Below, piece after piece: positions 7,647 through 19,222 of a stretch of 33,918 nucleotides of DNA (positions are counted from its first letter, which is position 1; the number at the start of each line of letters is the position of its first letter). Source of the DNA: Parvibaculum sp. GTDB lineage: Bacteria > Pseudomonadota > Alphaproteobacteria > Parvibaculales > Parvibaculaceae. Under the pieces are notes generated by a model. It did not search any database, was not told where the DNA came from, and worked only from the letters and a program-made list of their open reading frames with translations. Location: assembly GCA_019635975.1 (NCBI GenBank), contig JAHBYM010000016.1, positions 1 to 33,918 on the forward strand, written 5' to 3'. A program made the position numbers and the translations under genes.

Positions 7647-10262
7647 GGCGAGGCTGCGCTTCACCACCTCGACATCGAAACACTCGATGACGTCGCCCTT
7701 GCGCATGTCCTGATAATTCTCGAAGGCCATGCCGCATTCCTGACCGGATTGCACTTCCTTCACTTCATCCTTGAAGCGCTTCAAGGTCGAGAGCTTGCCT
7801 TCATGCACGACAACGTCGTCGCGGATCAGGCGAACGCTGGAACCGCGGCGCACCACACCCTCGGTGACGCGGCAGCCCGCAACCTTGCCGGTCTTGGAAA
7901 TGTTGAAGATTTCCAGGATTTCGGCATTGCCGAGGAAGGTTTCGCGCAGTTCCGGCGAGAGCATGCCCGAAAGCGCCGCCTTGATGTCATCGACGAGATC
8001 GTAGATGACCGAATAGTACCGAATCTCGACACCCGCCTGCCGCGCCGCTTCGCGCGCCTGCGCGTTGGCGCGGACGTTGAAGCCGATAACCGGCGCACCC
8101 GAGGCCGTGGCCAGCGTGATGTCGCTTTCGGTGACGCCACCGGCGCCGACATGAATGACGCGCGCGGTGACTTCGTCGGTGCCGAGTTTCTCGAGCGCCT
8201 GAACGATCGCTTCGGCCGAACCCTGAACGTCGGCCTTGACGACGATGGGGAGCTCTTTCTTGTCCTGCTCTTTCAGCTGCGACAGCATCTGGTCGAGCGA
8301 GGTGCGGCCGCCGGTGCCGACGCGCTTGTCGCGCTGCACACGCTGGCGATATTCGGTGACTTCGCGGGCGCGCGTCTCGCTTTCGACGACGCTCATCACA
8401 TCGCCGGCTTCCGGTGCACCGCCAAGACCCAGAACCTCAACGGGTTCGGACGGTCCGGCGCTCATCACGTTTTCGCCACGATCGTTGATCAGCGCACGTA
8501 CGCGGCCCCATTCGGTGCCGGCCACGATGATGTCGCCGACGCGCAGCGTGCCGCGCTGCACCAGCACGGTGCCGACGGGCCCGCGGCCGCGATCGAGCTT
8601 CGCTTCGACGATGATGCCTTCGGCGGCACGATCAGGATTGGCGCGGATGTCGAGAAGTTCGGCCTGCAGAAGGATCGTTTCTTCCAGTTTGTCCAGGCCC
8701 ATGCCCGTTTTCGCCGAGATCGGAACCGCGAGCACATCGCCGCCAAACTCCTCGACGACGATTTCATGCTGCAGCAGTTCGTTCTTGACGCGCGCCGGAT
8801 CGGCTTCGGGCTTGTCCATCTTGTTAATGGCGACGATGACCGGCACGCTGGCGGCCTTCGCGTGATTGATGGCTTCGATCGTCTGCGGCATGACGCCGTC
8901 GTCGGCTGCGACGACCAGCACGACGATGTCGGTGACTTTCGCGCCGCGGGCGCGCATCGAGGTGAAGGCCGCATGGCCCGGCGTGTCGAGGAAAGTGATG
9001 CGGGCACCGGAACTCAGGTTCACCTGATAGGCGCCGATATGCTGCGTGATGCCGCCAGCCTCGCCGGCTGCAACGTCGGTCTTGCGCAGCGCGTCGAGCA
9101 GCGAGGTCTTGCCGTGGTCGACATGGCCCATGACGGTGACGACGGGGGCGCGCGGCTTCTTCGTCTCGGTCGTGTCGTCCTCGCCGACAAGGCCTTCCTC
9201 GACGTCGGATTCCGCGACGCGCTTGACCGAATGTCCTAGTTCCTCGGCAACGAGCTGGGCGGTGTCGCTGTCGATCACGTCGGTGATCTTCAGCATGATG
9301 CCCTGCTTCATCAGGATCTTCATCACATCGACCGCGCGTTCCGCCATGCGGTTCGCCAGTTCCTGGATCGTGATGATTTCGGGAATGACGACTTCGCGGA
9401 TGATTTTCTGCGGGGCTTCCTGAATGCCCATGTGTTTCTTGCGCTCGCGCTCGACGCGGCGGCGCATCGAGGCGAGCGAGCGCTGACGCTCGCCTTCGTC
9501 GTCGAAAGCCTTGGTGATGGTCAGCTTGCCGCGGCGGCGCTCCTCGGTGCGGCGGGCAACCGGCGGCTTGGCGGGCGCATGGCCCGCGCCGCGCTTCGGC
9601 TTCTCGTCGTCGTCGCCTTCGTCGGCCTTCAGATCCTTCGTCGCAACGCGGCCGGCGGGCGCCTCGGTGTCGAGGCGGCGCTTGGCGTCGTCGGCAGCGC
9701 GCGAACGCGTTGTCTGTTCGGCGGCGAGACGCGCGGCCTCCTCGGCGGCGCGCGCGGCGGCCTCCGTGCGCTCGCGTTCGCGGCGCGCATCTTCATCGGC
9801 GAAACGGCGCGCTTCTTCCTCGGCGCGGCGGCGGTCTTCGTCTTCGCGTTCGCGGGCACTGTCGAGGGCAAGCGCGCGGGCCTGTTTTTCTTCTTCCGTC
9901 AGCGTGCGCAGCACGACACCCGAGCGGGCGCGGCTCGCCGGCTTTTCCTTTGCGGCAGGCGCGGCGGCCGGCGCCGCGGCTTTCTTTTTTGCGGGCTTGG
10001 GCGCTTCGGTTTCGGCGGCGGCCGACGCCGGCTCTTCCGCCGCTTTTGCGGCAGCCGGAGCCTTTTTCGCCTTCGCCGGTTCTTCGGCGGCAGCCGCGCC
10101 GGTTTTCAGCGTGCGGCTCTTCTTCTTCTCGACGACAACCGTCTTGGTGCGGCCATGCGAAAAATTCTGGCGCACATGGCCGGACTCGACCGTCCGCTTC
10201 AGGCTCAGCGTCTTGCCGCCTGTTTTCGGTTTGCGTTCGCTCGTATCGGCCTGATCGGTCAT
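7644..10262 (-). CDS. infB: Translation initiation factor IF-2
   Basis: An 872-residue GTPase that delivers fMet-tRNA to the 30S subunit and promotes subunit joining. Order of regions: a basic N-terminus, a long low-complexity Ala/Lys/Glu/Arg segment (about 55-240), the IF2_N helical domain (about 290-345), and the G domain with GHVDHGKT at 379-386, DTPGHAAF and NKMDKP, followed by two beta-barrel domains and the fMet-tRNA-binding C-terminus. ATG 10262 overlaps the stop of the ylxR-like gene by 4 nt, and AAGGA lies 7 nt upstream. The TAG stop lies inside the repeat element. Confidence 0.97.
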   Translation of the reverse strand: MTDQADTSERKPKTGGKTLSLKRTVESGHVRQNFSHGRTKTVVVEKKKSRTLKTGAAAAEEPAKAKKAPAAAKAAEEPASAAAETEAPKPAKKKAAAPAAAPAAKEKPASRARSGVVLRTLTEEEKQARALALDSAREREDEDRRRAEEEARRFADEDARRERERTEAAARAAEEAARLAAEQTTRSRAADDAKRRLDTEAPAGRVATKDLKADEGDDDEKPKRGAGHAPAKPPVARRTEERRRGKLTITKAFDDEGERQRSLASMRRRVERERKKHMGIQEAPQKIIREVVIPEIITIQELANRMAERAVDVMKILMKQGIMLKITDVIDSDTAQLVAEELGHSVKRVAESDVEEGLVGEDDTTETKKPRAPVVTVMGHVDHGKTSLLDALRKTDVAAGEAGGITQHIGAYQVNLSSGARITFLDTPGHAAFTSMRARGAKVTDIVVLVVAADDGVMPQTIEAINHAKAASVPVIVAINKMDKPEADPARVKNELLQHEIVVEEFGGDVLAVPISAKTGMGLDKLEETILLQAELLDIRANPDRAAEGIIVEAKLDRGRGPVGTVLVQRGTLRVGDIIVAGTEWGRVRALINDRGENVMSAGPSEPVEVLGLGGAPEAGDVMSVVESETRAREVTEYRQRVQRDKRVGTGGRTSLDQMLSQLKEQDKKELPIVVKADVQGSAEAIVQALEKLGTDEVTARVIHVGAGGVTESDITLATASGAPVIGFNVRANAQAREAARQAGVEIRYYSVIYDLVDDIKAALSGMLSPELRETFLGNAEILEIFNISKTGKVAGCRVTEGVVRRGSSVRLIRDDVVVHEGKLSTLKRFKDEVKEVQSGQECGMAFENYQDMRKGDVIECFDVEVVKRSLA

Positions 10263-10925
10263 TCCGGTCCTTCGGTTACCCGTTCGCCCGCCGGGCCCTG
10301 AGAGCCCGCACGGGTATTTTCCGGGCGGTCCTTCCGCCCATAGCGCTCCAGCCTGGCGAGATCCGCCACGACTTTCGCCTGCATGCCTCCCTGGATCAGG
10401 GCTGCATGTATCACATTTCCGCGGCCCAATGCCAAACCCATTTCGTCCGCCCAGAGGGGGCTCAAAACGGGCACATCGGCCAGAATCTCCAGCTCTTTGG
10501 CCACCCGGAGGCGCTGTTCGAGCTTGCGGCGGCCATCCGCGGCGCCGTCGCGGGCCTCGATCAGGCAGACGATCCGGCCCTTCTCGATGGCCGTCGTCAC
10601 CTTCTCGAAACCGGTGACCAGCGCGCCCGCCTTGCGCGCCAGTCCGAGCGCATCGGCGGCGCGGCGCGCCAGCAGATGCTCGACGAGATCGGCGAGGCCT
10701 TCATCGGCCTTTGCCGGCGCCCTGGCGGCACGCGAGAAATGACCCTTGGCCACCGCCTTTGCAACCGCGTCACGGCTCGCCCGGACCCAGAGCCCGCGAC
10801 CCGGAAGCCGGCCGGCCAGATCCGGCACCACGCGGCTTTCGGGATCGAGCACGAAACGGATCAGATCCGCCTTCGTGCCGCTTTCGCCGGTGACGATGCA
10901 GCGGCGCCCGGTCTCGTCTTCCTCT

Positions 10926-10939
<14 letters not shown>
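10259..10939 (-). CDS. YlxR (DUF448) / L7Ae-like fusion RNA-binding protein
   Basis: A 226-residue two-domain protein. Residues about 10-80 are YlxR-like: [19 protein letters not shown], then [13 protein letters not shown]. Residues about 92-190 are L7Ae/YlxQ-like: [20 protein letters not shown] and [16 protein letters not shown]. In Firmicutes these are two neighbouring genes between nusA and infB; here they are one chain in the same place. Both domains are expected to bind RNA, and YlxR homologues have been linked to transcription or RNase P function. The GTG start at 10939 overlaps nusA by 14 nt; the 3' end overlaps infB by 4 nt. Confidence 0.88.
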
Positions 10940-12539
<1,600 letters not shown>

Positions 12540-12544
12540 TCTCT

Positions 12545-13162
12545 TTATTCTCCGTCGGAGGGGCTGCCGGCGGTTGCCGCCCTGCCCTGTCGTTTGAGAC
12601 TTTCCCTGATAAGGTCGTCGCTCATCGTGAGCTTCGCCTCGCTTAGCTGCCGGAACGGCAGACCGAGTACTTGCGGTTCCGAAAATCCTTCGATCTCGCA
12701 TTCGACGAGAACCTCGCCGTCCTCGACACCCTGAAGCAGTCCGCGGAAGCGCTTGCGGCCGGCAAGCGGCTCTGTCAGCTCGATCTTCGCCTCGAAGCCC
12801 GACCAGCGTTCGAAATCCTTCGGGCGCGTCAGCGGACGATCGATGCCGGGCGAGGAAATTTCGAGATTGTATTCGCCGGGGATCGGATCCTCGACATCGA
12901 GCAACGCCGAAATGGTGCGCGAAAGTTCCTCGCAATCGGCGACACACATCGTGCCGTCGGGGCGCTCGGCCATGATCTGCAGCGTGTGGCCGTCCTGCAG
13001 GCCAAACCGTACGCGCACGATCTCGAAGCCGATGCCTTCGGCGGGGCCGCGCAGAAGCTCGAAAATGCGGCGCGCGGGGCCGGGCGCGGCAACAAGCGGC
13101 GTGTCGAGCACGGCTTCCGCCGCCCCGTTCGCCTCTTTCCTGTCCAGACCCGTCGCCGTCAA
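12545..13162 (-). CDS. rimP: Ribosome maturation factor RimP
   Basis: A protein of about 205 residues needed for 30S maturation, first gene of the nusA-infB unit. The conserved core is GIGFEIVRVRFG, ADCEELSRTISALLD and the signature PGEYNLEISSPGIDRPLTRPKDFERW, followed by the C-terminal SH3-like domain. No ATG lies in a suitable place. I prefer TTG 13162, because GGAG is 7 nt upstream; GTG 13168 has that GGAG only 1 nt away. An ATG at 13243 would require reading through the leader terminator hairpin. The exact start is uncertain. Confidence 0.9.
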   Translation of the reverse strand: MTATGLDRKEANGAAEAVLDTPLVAAPGPARRIFELLRGPAEGIGFEIVRVRFGLQDGHTLQIMAERPDGTMCVADCEELSRTISALLDVEDPIPGEYNLEISSPGIDRPLTRPKDFERWSGFEAKIELTEPLAGRKRFRGLLQGVEDGEVLVECEIEGFSEPQVLGLPFRQLSEAKLTMSDDLIRESLKRQGRAATAGSPSDGE

Positions 13163-13195
13163 TTGCACACTCCGAATTGCGGGCTCCCAGATAAC

Positions 13196-13232
13196 AAAAA
13201 AAGCGGGCCCCCGTTTCCGGAGACAGCCCACT
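13196..13232 (-). terminator. Attenuator-like intrinsic terminator in the rimP leader
   Basis: On the minus strand AGTGGGC (13226-13232) pairs with GCCCGCT (13202-13208) and CTCCG (13218-13222) with CGGGG (13209-13213). There is a 3-nt bulge and a GAAA loop, and TTTTTTT (13196-13202) follows directly. It lies between the promoter and the rimP start, so it terminates leader RNA rather than an upstream gene. This suggests premature termination with regulated read-through, which would suit an operon encoding NusA. Confidence 0.75.
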
Positions 13233-13261
13233 CTTGAGAGCATCGCTGACTAATTGGGGCC

Positions 13262-13291
13262 TATATAGACCCTTTTGGGCGGCCGGGGCAA
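13262..13291 (-). promoter_or_regulatory. Promoter for the rimP-nusA-infB operon
   Basis: On the minus strand TTGCCC (13286-13291), an 18-bp spacer, then TATATA (13262-13267). It lies 11 nt past the trmB stop and about 100 nt before the rimP start, directly upstream of the attenuator hairpin. The -35 match is partial and the -10 is good. Confidence 0.6.
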
Positions 13292-13302
13292 GGGCTGCGG
13301 CG

Positions 13303-14028
13303 TCAAAGACGCCGGAACGTCAGATAGGCCGGAACCCGGCCCTCACGGATGGCCTTGGCCTCGTAGCGGGTGCCCGGCCAGTTCTCATAGGGTGCGCGCC
13401 AGTCTGCGGCCTGTTCGGCCGTCCAGCGGAAGGTTTCGCCGTTTTCGCGGTTAAAGCGGGCGATATGCGCGAGTGTCCAGGCGACATAGTCCGGGATGTC
13501 GCTGGCAAAACGCAGCTCGCCGCCCGGACGCAATGCGGAGGCCAGGAATCCCAGCGTCTCCATGTTGATGAAGCGGCGCTTGTTGTGGCGCTTCTTCGGC
13601 CAGGGATCGGGATAGAGAACGAAGACGCGCGCGAGCGAGGCCGGCGTCAGCCGTTCGAGCAGGAAGCGCGCGTCGTCGGCCAGGATGCGGATGTTGGCAA
13701 GGTTCCGTTCGTCGATCGCGGCGACCAGCTTGGCGACGCCATTGATGAAAGGCTCGCAGCCGATAATGCCGATGCGCGGTTGGAGCGCCGCGTGATGCGC
13801 CAGATGCTCGCCGCCGCCGAAACCGACTTCGAGCCAAGTCTCGTCGACATCCACAAAGAGATCGGAGGGATCGATGCGGGAGCCGGCAAGCGAAATGGAG
13901 ACCCCGGGAAACAGGGTCTCCATCAAATTCGCCTGACGGGACCGCAGGCTCTTGCCCTTGGTCCGGCCGTATACGTGACGGCGGGACTTTTCCGCGGCAC
14001 TGCCCAGATGTGAGCTTCTCGGGCTCAT
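13303..14028 (-). CDS. trmB: tRNA (guanine-N7-)-methyltransferase
   Basis: A 241-residue SAM-dependent enzyme that methylates guanosine 46 of the tRNA variable loop. The SAM-binding motif is LEVGFGGGEHLAHHA. The family signature VLYPDPWPKKRHNKRRF follows, and the C-terminal SDIPDYVAWTL segment is typical. The start is ATG 14028. It lies downstream of metK, which makes its cofactor, separated by the double-hairpin element. The next gene, rimP, has its own promoter immediately after the trmB stop. Confidence 0.95.
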   Translation of the reverse strand: MSPRSSHLGSAAEKSRRHVYGRTKGKSLRSRQANLMETLFPGVSISLAGSRIDPSDLFVDVDETWLEVGFGGGEHLAHHAALQPRIGIIGCEPFINGVAKLVAAIDERNLANIRILADDARFLLERLTPASLARVFVLYPDPWPKKRHNKRRFINMETLGFLASALRPGGELRFASDIPDYVAWTLAHIARFNRENGETFRWTAEQAADWRAPYENWPGTRYEAKAIREGRVPAYLTFRRL

Positions 14029-14048
14029 GCCGCCGTTGCTTCTCTCTA

Positions 14049-14147
14049 GAGTCTTTCAGTGTTTCGTAGAAACACTGAAAGACTCCAAGTTGTTGTTTGG
14101 TCGCGCTTCTTTTCGGAAAACCGGGTTCCACTTTTCCGAGAAGCGCT

Positions 14148-14150
<3 letters not shown>
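14049..14150 (-). repeat. Double-hairpin intergenic repeat element, copy B (after metK)
   Basis: On the minus strand it begins with the metK stop, TAGAGC. Hairpin 1 (14103-14146) pairs GCGCTTCTCGGAAAA with TTTTCCGA-AAA-GAAGCGC, a 3-nt bulge. A 17-nt linker (14086-14102) follows. Hairpin 2 (14049-14085) is a perfect 17-bp stem, GAGTCTTTCAGTGTTTC, with a 3-nt loop, ending at CTCTAGAG. Hairpin 1 is 44 nt in both copies with a shared AAGTGGA loop; the arms differ yet still pair. Confidence 0.85.
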
Positions 14151-15317
<1,167 letters not shown>

Positions 15318-15323
15318 CTTGAT

Positions 15324-15379
15324 CTCCCTCATGGGTCTGAGATGAGTTTTATGTCCGGAAACGGCGCCCTGCCGTCCGG
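15324..15379 (-). promoter_or_regulatory. Structured metK leader
   Basis: Two hairpins precede the TTG start on the minus strand. The first (15355-15379) pairs CCGGA with TCCGG and CGGC with GCCG around an AGGGC loop. The second (15328-15346) pairs CTCAT with ATGAG, and its 3' arm touches the AGGGAG ribosome-binding site (15324-15329). This could modulate metK translation. It does not match the SAM-II riboswitch consensus as I remember it. Confidence 0.4.
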
Positions 15380-15432
15380 CGAGAAGGTTTTTGCAAGGAT
15401 CGGGAGCGGGGTCAACAGTCAGCGGCAAAAAG

Positions 15433-15452
15433 ATATGCACATAAGTGCATAT
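15433..15452 (-). promoter_or_regulatory. Inverted repeat upstream of metK, operator candidate
   Basis: A perfect 8-bp inverted repeat ATATGCAC-TTAT-GTGCATAT in the 158-nt gap between the XRE regulator stop and metK. On the minus strand it overlaps a possible -10 (TATCTT) with a weak TTCGTC -35. Its position suits a repressor site, possibly for the adjacent XRE regulator. Confidence 0.5.
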
Positions 15453-15475
15453 TGACGAAATGTTTTCCGTAACAC

Positions 15476-15904
15476 CTAAATGTGAGGCGGTTCGATACCG
15501 GATTCATCGGCCTCGTTCTCGCCCGCGAGCTGCTTGATCAGATCGAGAATGCGCTTGCGGAGCTTCGGATCCTCGATGGCGAAGAAGGCGCTGTTGAGCT
15601 GGATGCCCTCGGCGGTCGATAGCCGATCCATCGTGAAATGCACCGGCTCGGCCGCGACGACGCCGCCATCCTCGCCGTCGAGACCCTCGTAGAAATATTC
15701 GATCGGCACGCCGAGCACGCGGCCGATCTGGAAGAGACGGCTGGCGCCGATGCGATTGGCGCCTTTTTCGTATTTCTGCACCTGCTGGAAAGTCAGGCCC
15801 AATGCGTCGCCGAGCTTCTCCTGGCTCATGCCGATCAGCATGCGGCGCATGCGGACGCGGCCGCCTACATGGACATCGATCGGATTTGGCGATTTGCGCG
15901 GCAC
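15476..15904 (-). CDS. XRE-family HTH regulator (PhrR-like)
   Basis: A 142-residue regulator. A Cro/C1 helix-turn-helix spans about residues 12-70 ([22 protein letters not shown], split here as [14 protein letters not shown] and [20 protein letters not shown]), followed by a less conserved helical C-terminus. It sits between lnt and metK. In Sinorhizobium a pH-regulated HTH gene, phrR, lies beside actA, which encodes the Lnt homologue, so the context matches. The start is GTG 15904 with no strong ribosome-binding site. The target is unknown; the palindrome upstream of metK is a candidate. Confidence 0.85.
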   Translation of the reverse strand: MPRKSPNPIDVHVGGRVRMRRMLIGMSQEKLGDALGLTFQQVQKYEKGANRIGASRLFQIGRVLGVPIEYFYEGLDGEDGGVVAAEPVHFTMDRLSTAEGIQLNSAFFAIEDPKLRKRILDLIKQLAGENEADESGIEPPHI

Positions 15905-15952
15905 GGATGAAGCCTGTCTGAAACGCGGCGGGACGAATGCCGGAATAATCAG

Positions 15953-15982
15953 ATTACAACCTCAAGTCGGCATCCGCAGCAA
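15953..15982 (-). promoter_or_regulatory. Possible promoter for the XRE regulator
   Basis: In the 167-nt lnt-regulator gap, minus strand TTGCTG (15977-15982), 18 bp, TGTAAT (15953-15958). The -10 is a good match and the -35 poor. No other structure is evident in the gap. Confidence 0.3.
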
Positions 15983-16071
15983 GCGACGCGCCGTATCCGG
16001 CCCGATCATGCGGCGGAAATGGCCCGATTCCGGGCGCGCGCACCAAATCGGACACAACCTTTCGGCGGTAG

Positions 16072-17745
16072 CTACCGCTTCAGCGGCTCGCGCCCGAAAG
16101 TGGCGGCAAAGGCGGTCACGACCAGCAACAGGGCCAGGAAAACATCGCCGAGCCTTGCATAGAGCGTCGGCTGCAGCGCCGCCGGCAACGTCGCGTCGAT
16201 GACGCCCTGCGCGTCGAGCGGCAGGCTTTTCACCAACCGTCCGTAAGGATCGATCATGGCCGAGATGCCGCTATTGGCGGAACGGACAAGCGGCAATCCC
16301 TGTTCGACGGCGCGAAGCCGCGCCTGCGAAAGATGCTGATGCGGGCCGATGGAAGCGCCGAACCAGGCGTCGTTGGTGATGTTGACCAGCCATTGCGGCC
16401 GCGTGCCGGGAGCGACGATGCCGCCCGGGAAAATCACCTCGTAGCAGATCAGCGGACTGACCGGCGGCGTGTCCGGAAGTTCGAGCGTCACCGGTCCGGG
16501 TCCGGTTTCGAAGCTGCCCTGAAACTGCACGAGCTGGCGCAGACCCAGACGGCCGAGAATGTGACGCAACGGGACATACTCGCCGAACGGCACCAGATGA
16601 TGCTTGTCGTAGGTCGCGGCGATCGCGCCGGCGGAATCGACCACGTAGAGGCTGTTGTAGAAAACGCGCAGGCGATTGGCCGGACCTTCGGCATCCGCTT
16701 CGCCGCGATTGGAACCGACGATCAGCATCGCGCCTTCCGGCAGGACGCGGCCGATGGCGGAAAGCACATAGGGCTCGCGCGCCAGCAGGACCGGCACTGC
16801 GTTTTCAGGCCAGACGACAATCGTGTTGCCGTCGATGCCGCCCGGACGGTCCGGCGTCGGGTCGCGCGACATACGAAGCAATTGCCCGATGATGGCGAGC
16901 ACGCGGTCGGAATCGTTCCAGTTGTCGGCAAAGGGCGTGTTGGGATGAACAATGCGGATCGACGTGCCGCCTGCGGCAGGCGCAGCGAAGTCCGCCGCCG
17001 AAATGCGCGCAGCGCCCCCGAGCCAGATCAGCGCCAGACCTGCCAATGCGATCGCCGGCGCAGCCAGAAGTTCGATCCCCGGCCCGCGCTGCGCGGCCTG
17101 AACACGACTATCGAATGTCGCGGGCGAGGCGATCACCAGCAGGGCAATGAAAGAGAGCCCGTAGGCGCCGACCATGGCGCCCGCCTGCATCAAGGCATCG
17201 GAGGCTGTGAAGCTCTGGCCGACCATGTTCCACGGGAAACCAGTCAGCACATGACCACGCAGCCACTCGAAGACCGTCCAGGCGACGGCGAAGACCGCGA
17301 CGCGGCGATAGCCACGGAACCAGAAAAGGCGGGCGAGAGCGGCAGCGGCGGCGGTGAAGAGCGCAAGCCCCGCCGGCAACAAGGTGACCGCAAGCGGCAA
17401 CAGAAAGGCGAATTTGTCGGCATCGACCAGAAAGGCATGCCCGACCCAGTAGAGCCCCAGGAAAAAATAACCGAAGCCGAACCACCAGCCCAGAAGACCG
17501 GCGCGCCACATGACGCGGCGGCGGCGCGAACGCGTCGGCTCGCCGACGCCGTCAAGAAGCCAGACGAGAACCGGAAAGGTGAGAAAGAGGATTGGCAGGA
17601 AGCCGTAGGGCGGCAGCGCCAGCGTGCTCAGGGCGCCGGCGAACACTGCAGCAAGCGAGCGCCGCCAGCCGCGAAGCTCGGCAAGTTCGGCGGCGACCTT
17701 TTCGATACGATAGACGGCGGCGGCAAGGCCGTTCTCGAACCGCAC
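16072..17745 (-). CDS. lnt: Apolipoprotein N-acyltransferase
   Basis: A 557-residue inner-membrane enzyme that adds the third acyl chain to the N-terminal cysteine of lipoproteins. Six or so hydrophobic segments occupy about residues 28-250, the periplasmic nitrilase-like domain about 262-525, and a last membrane segment lies near 530-550. The catalytic triad is visible: Glu314 (VVWPENAVP), Lys381 (TYDKHHLVPFGEY) and Cys434 (PLICYEVIF). The start is GTG 17745, 4 nt after the corC stop. The Sinorhizobium homologue is ActA, an acid-tolerance gene. Confidence 0.95.
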   Translation of the reverse strand: MRFENGLAAAVYRIEKVAAELAELRGWRRSLAAVFAGALSTLALPPYGFLPILFLTFPVLVWLLDGVGEPTRSRRRRVMWRAGLLGWWFGFGYFFLGLYWVGHAFLVDADKFAFLLPLAVTLLPAGLALFTAAAAALARLFWFRGYRRVAVFAVAWTVFEWLRGHVLTGFPWNMVGQSFTASDALMQAGAMVGAYGLSFIALLVIASPATFDSRVQAAQRGPGIELLAAPAIALAGLALIWLGGAARISAADFAAPAAGGTSIRIVHPNTPFADNWNDSDRVLAIIGQLLRMSRDPTPDRPGGIDGNTIVVWPENAVPVLLAREPYVLSAIGRVLPEGAMLIVGSNRGEADAEGPANRLRVFYNSLYVVDSAGAIAATYDKHHLVPFGEYVPLRHILGRLGLRQLVQFQGSFETGPGPVTLELPDTPPVSPLICYEVIFPGGIVAPGTRPQWLVNITNDAWFGASIGPHQHLSQARLRAVEQGLPLVRSANSGISAMIDPYGRLVKSLPLDAQGVIDATLPAALQPTLYARLGDVFLALLLVVTAFAATFGREPLKR

Positions 17746-17749
17746 GCGC

Positions 17750-18685
17750 TCAGCTCTCTGTCGAGGCGGAGGCGGCCGCGACGCCGGCGGACGGCAAAAG
17801 ATGCACGCGCATGCGCTTGATGCGGCGGGGGTCGACTTCCTTCACTTCGAATTCGATGCCTGCCGGGTGACGCACCATTTCGCCGCGCAGGGGCACGCGG
17901 CCGAGAAGCGAAAAGACGAGACCCCCCAATGTGTCGACATCGTCTTCATTGCCGGCCTCGATCAGCCGCAGCCCGGTCATCTCTTCCAGTTCCTCGATCG
18001 GGCAGCGCGCGTCGGCATCGATGGTGCCGTCTTCGCGGCGCAGAAGCGCGGGGCCTTCGTCGGTATCGTGCTCGTCCTCGATTTCTCCGACGATCTGTTC
18101 GACCAGATCCTCGATCGACACAAGGCCGTCGGTGCCGCCATATTCGTCGATTACCAGCGCAAGGTGGATGCGCGTCGCCTGCATCTTGACCAGAAGGTCG
18201 AGCGCCGGCATCGACGGCGGCGCAAACAACACGTCGCGACGGATCGCCTTCAGCGAGAAAGGCGGGCGGGCGCCAGCATCCGTTTCAAGCGGCGCGAAGA
18301 AAGCCATCACATCCTTGATGTGAACCATGCCGATCGGATCGTCCAGCGTTTCGCGGAAGATCGGCATGCGCGAATGCGCCGATTCGCGATAGAGGCGCAG
18401 AACCTCTTCCAGCGTCGCGTTCTCCTCCACCGCGATCACATCGGCGCGCGGCACCATGACATCGTCGACGCGCAACTGGCCGAAGCTCAGTATGTTGACC
18501 AGCATATGGCGCTCTTCGTCGGTCAGGCTGCGGCGCGTCCCGTCATGCTCCTCGATCGCCTCTTCGATGCTTTCGCGCAGCGTGTTGTCGCCGTTTCCGC
18601 CGCCGAGCAGCGCGCGCAGCCAGCCGAAGCGCGCCCGCGACGAGGCGGCGGCAGAGGAAGAGGGTCGGTCGGTCGTTTCGGTCAT
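17750..18685 (-). CDS. CBS-pair/CorC_HlyC domain protein (CorC/TlyC family)
   Basis: A 311-residue soluble protein with tandem CBS domains (about residues 72-195; VDDVMVPRADVIAVEE and the second with LALVIDEYGGTDGLVSIEDLVEQIVGEI in pieces) and a C-terminal transporter-associated domain (about 215-295). The family is named for magnesium and cobalt efflux (CorC) or haemolysin (TlyC), but the direct role is unclear. No DUF21 membrane domain is present. The start is ATG 18685, 6 nt after the ybeY stop. The ybeZ-ybeY-ybeX-lnt order is the same as in E. coli. Confidence 0.9.
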   Translation of the reverse strand: MTETTDRPSSSAAASSRARFGWLRALLGGGNGDNTLRESIEEAIEEHDGTRRSLTDEERHMLVNILSFGQLRVDDVMVPRADVIAVEENATLEEVLRLYRESAHSRMPIFRETLDDPIGMVHIKDVMAFFAPLETDAGARPPFSLKAIRRDVLFAPPSMPALDLLVKMQATRIHLALVIDEYGGTDGLVSIEDLVEQIVGEIEDEHDTDEGPALLRREDGTIDADARCPIEELEEMTGLRLIEAGNEDDVDTLGGLVFSLLGRVPLRGEMVRHPAGIEFEVKEVDPRRIKRMRVHLLPSAGVAAASASTES

Positions 18686-18691
18686 TGTCGT

Positions 18692-19222
18692 TCAGGCATC
18701 CCGGCTCGCGCGGTCCATATCGTAGGGGTCCGCGATGCCGAGGTCTCGCAATATTTTGCGCTCAAGCGCTTCCATTCGATCCGCTTGGGCATCGTTCACG
18801 TGATCGTGGCCGAGAAGATGCAGGACGCCATGAACGACCAGATGCGCGAGGTGATCGTCGAAACGCTTGGCTTGCGCCTCGGCTTCGCGGGCGATGGTTT
18901 CGCGGGCCAGCACCACATCGCCGAGAAGCACGGCTTCCGCGCCGGCGATGGTGGCGCTCGGAAAGGACAGGACGTTGGTCGGCCCGTCCTTGCCGCGATA
19001 TGTCTTGTTGAGAGCTGCGACGCGCGCATCGTCGGCAAGCATGACCGAAAGTTCGGCGGGTGCGGCGCCGCGCACCGCGCCATAGGCGCGCAAAGCGGCG
19101 CGGCGCACCACTTCGGCGGCGGCCTCGTCCCACGCACCCGCCTCGTGCAGAATATCGACCTCAAGACCGGCGGCCGGCGCGGCCGCGCCGGGACTGTCCG
19201 ATGGTCGCGCGGACGGGTTCAT
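18692..19222 (-). CDS. ybeY: Endoribonuclease YbeY, rRNA maturation factor
   Basis: A 176-residue zinc-dependent single-strand endoribonuclease involved in 16S rRNA 3'-end maturation and ribosome quality control. The metal-binding HxxxHxxxxxH motif is His131, His135 and His141 in HGVLHLLGHDH. NKTYRGKDGPTNVLSFP is the second conserved block. ATG 19222 overlaps the phoH stop by 4 nt (ATGA), so the two are translationally coupled. Confidence 0.95.
   Translation of the reverse strand: MNPSARPSDSPGAAAPAAGLEVDILHEAGAWDEAAAEVVRRAALRAYGAVRGAAPAELSVMLADDARVAALNKTYRGKDGPTNVLSFPSATIAGAEAVLLGDVVLARETIAREAEAQAKRFDDHLAHLVVHGVLHLLGHDHVNDAQADRMEALERKILRDLGIADPYDMDRASRDA

Noticed and set aside
15318..15432. 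SAM-II-type riboswitch before metK
   Set aside because: The pseudoknot core sequences I remember for SAM-II are absent; only simple hairpins are visible. Reported as a structured leader instead.
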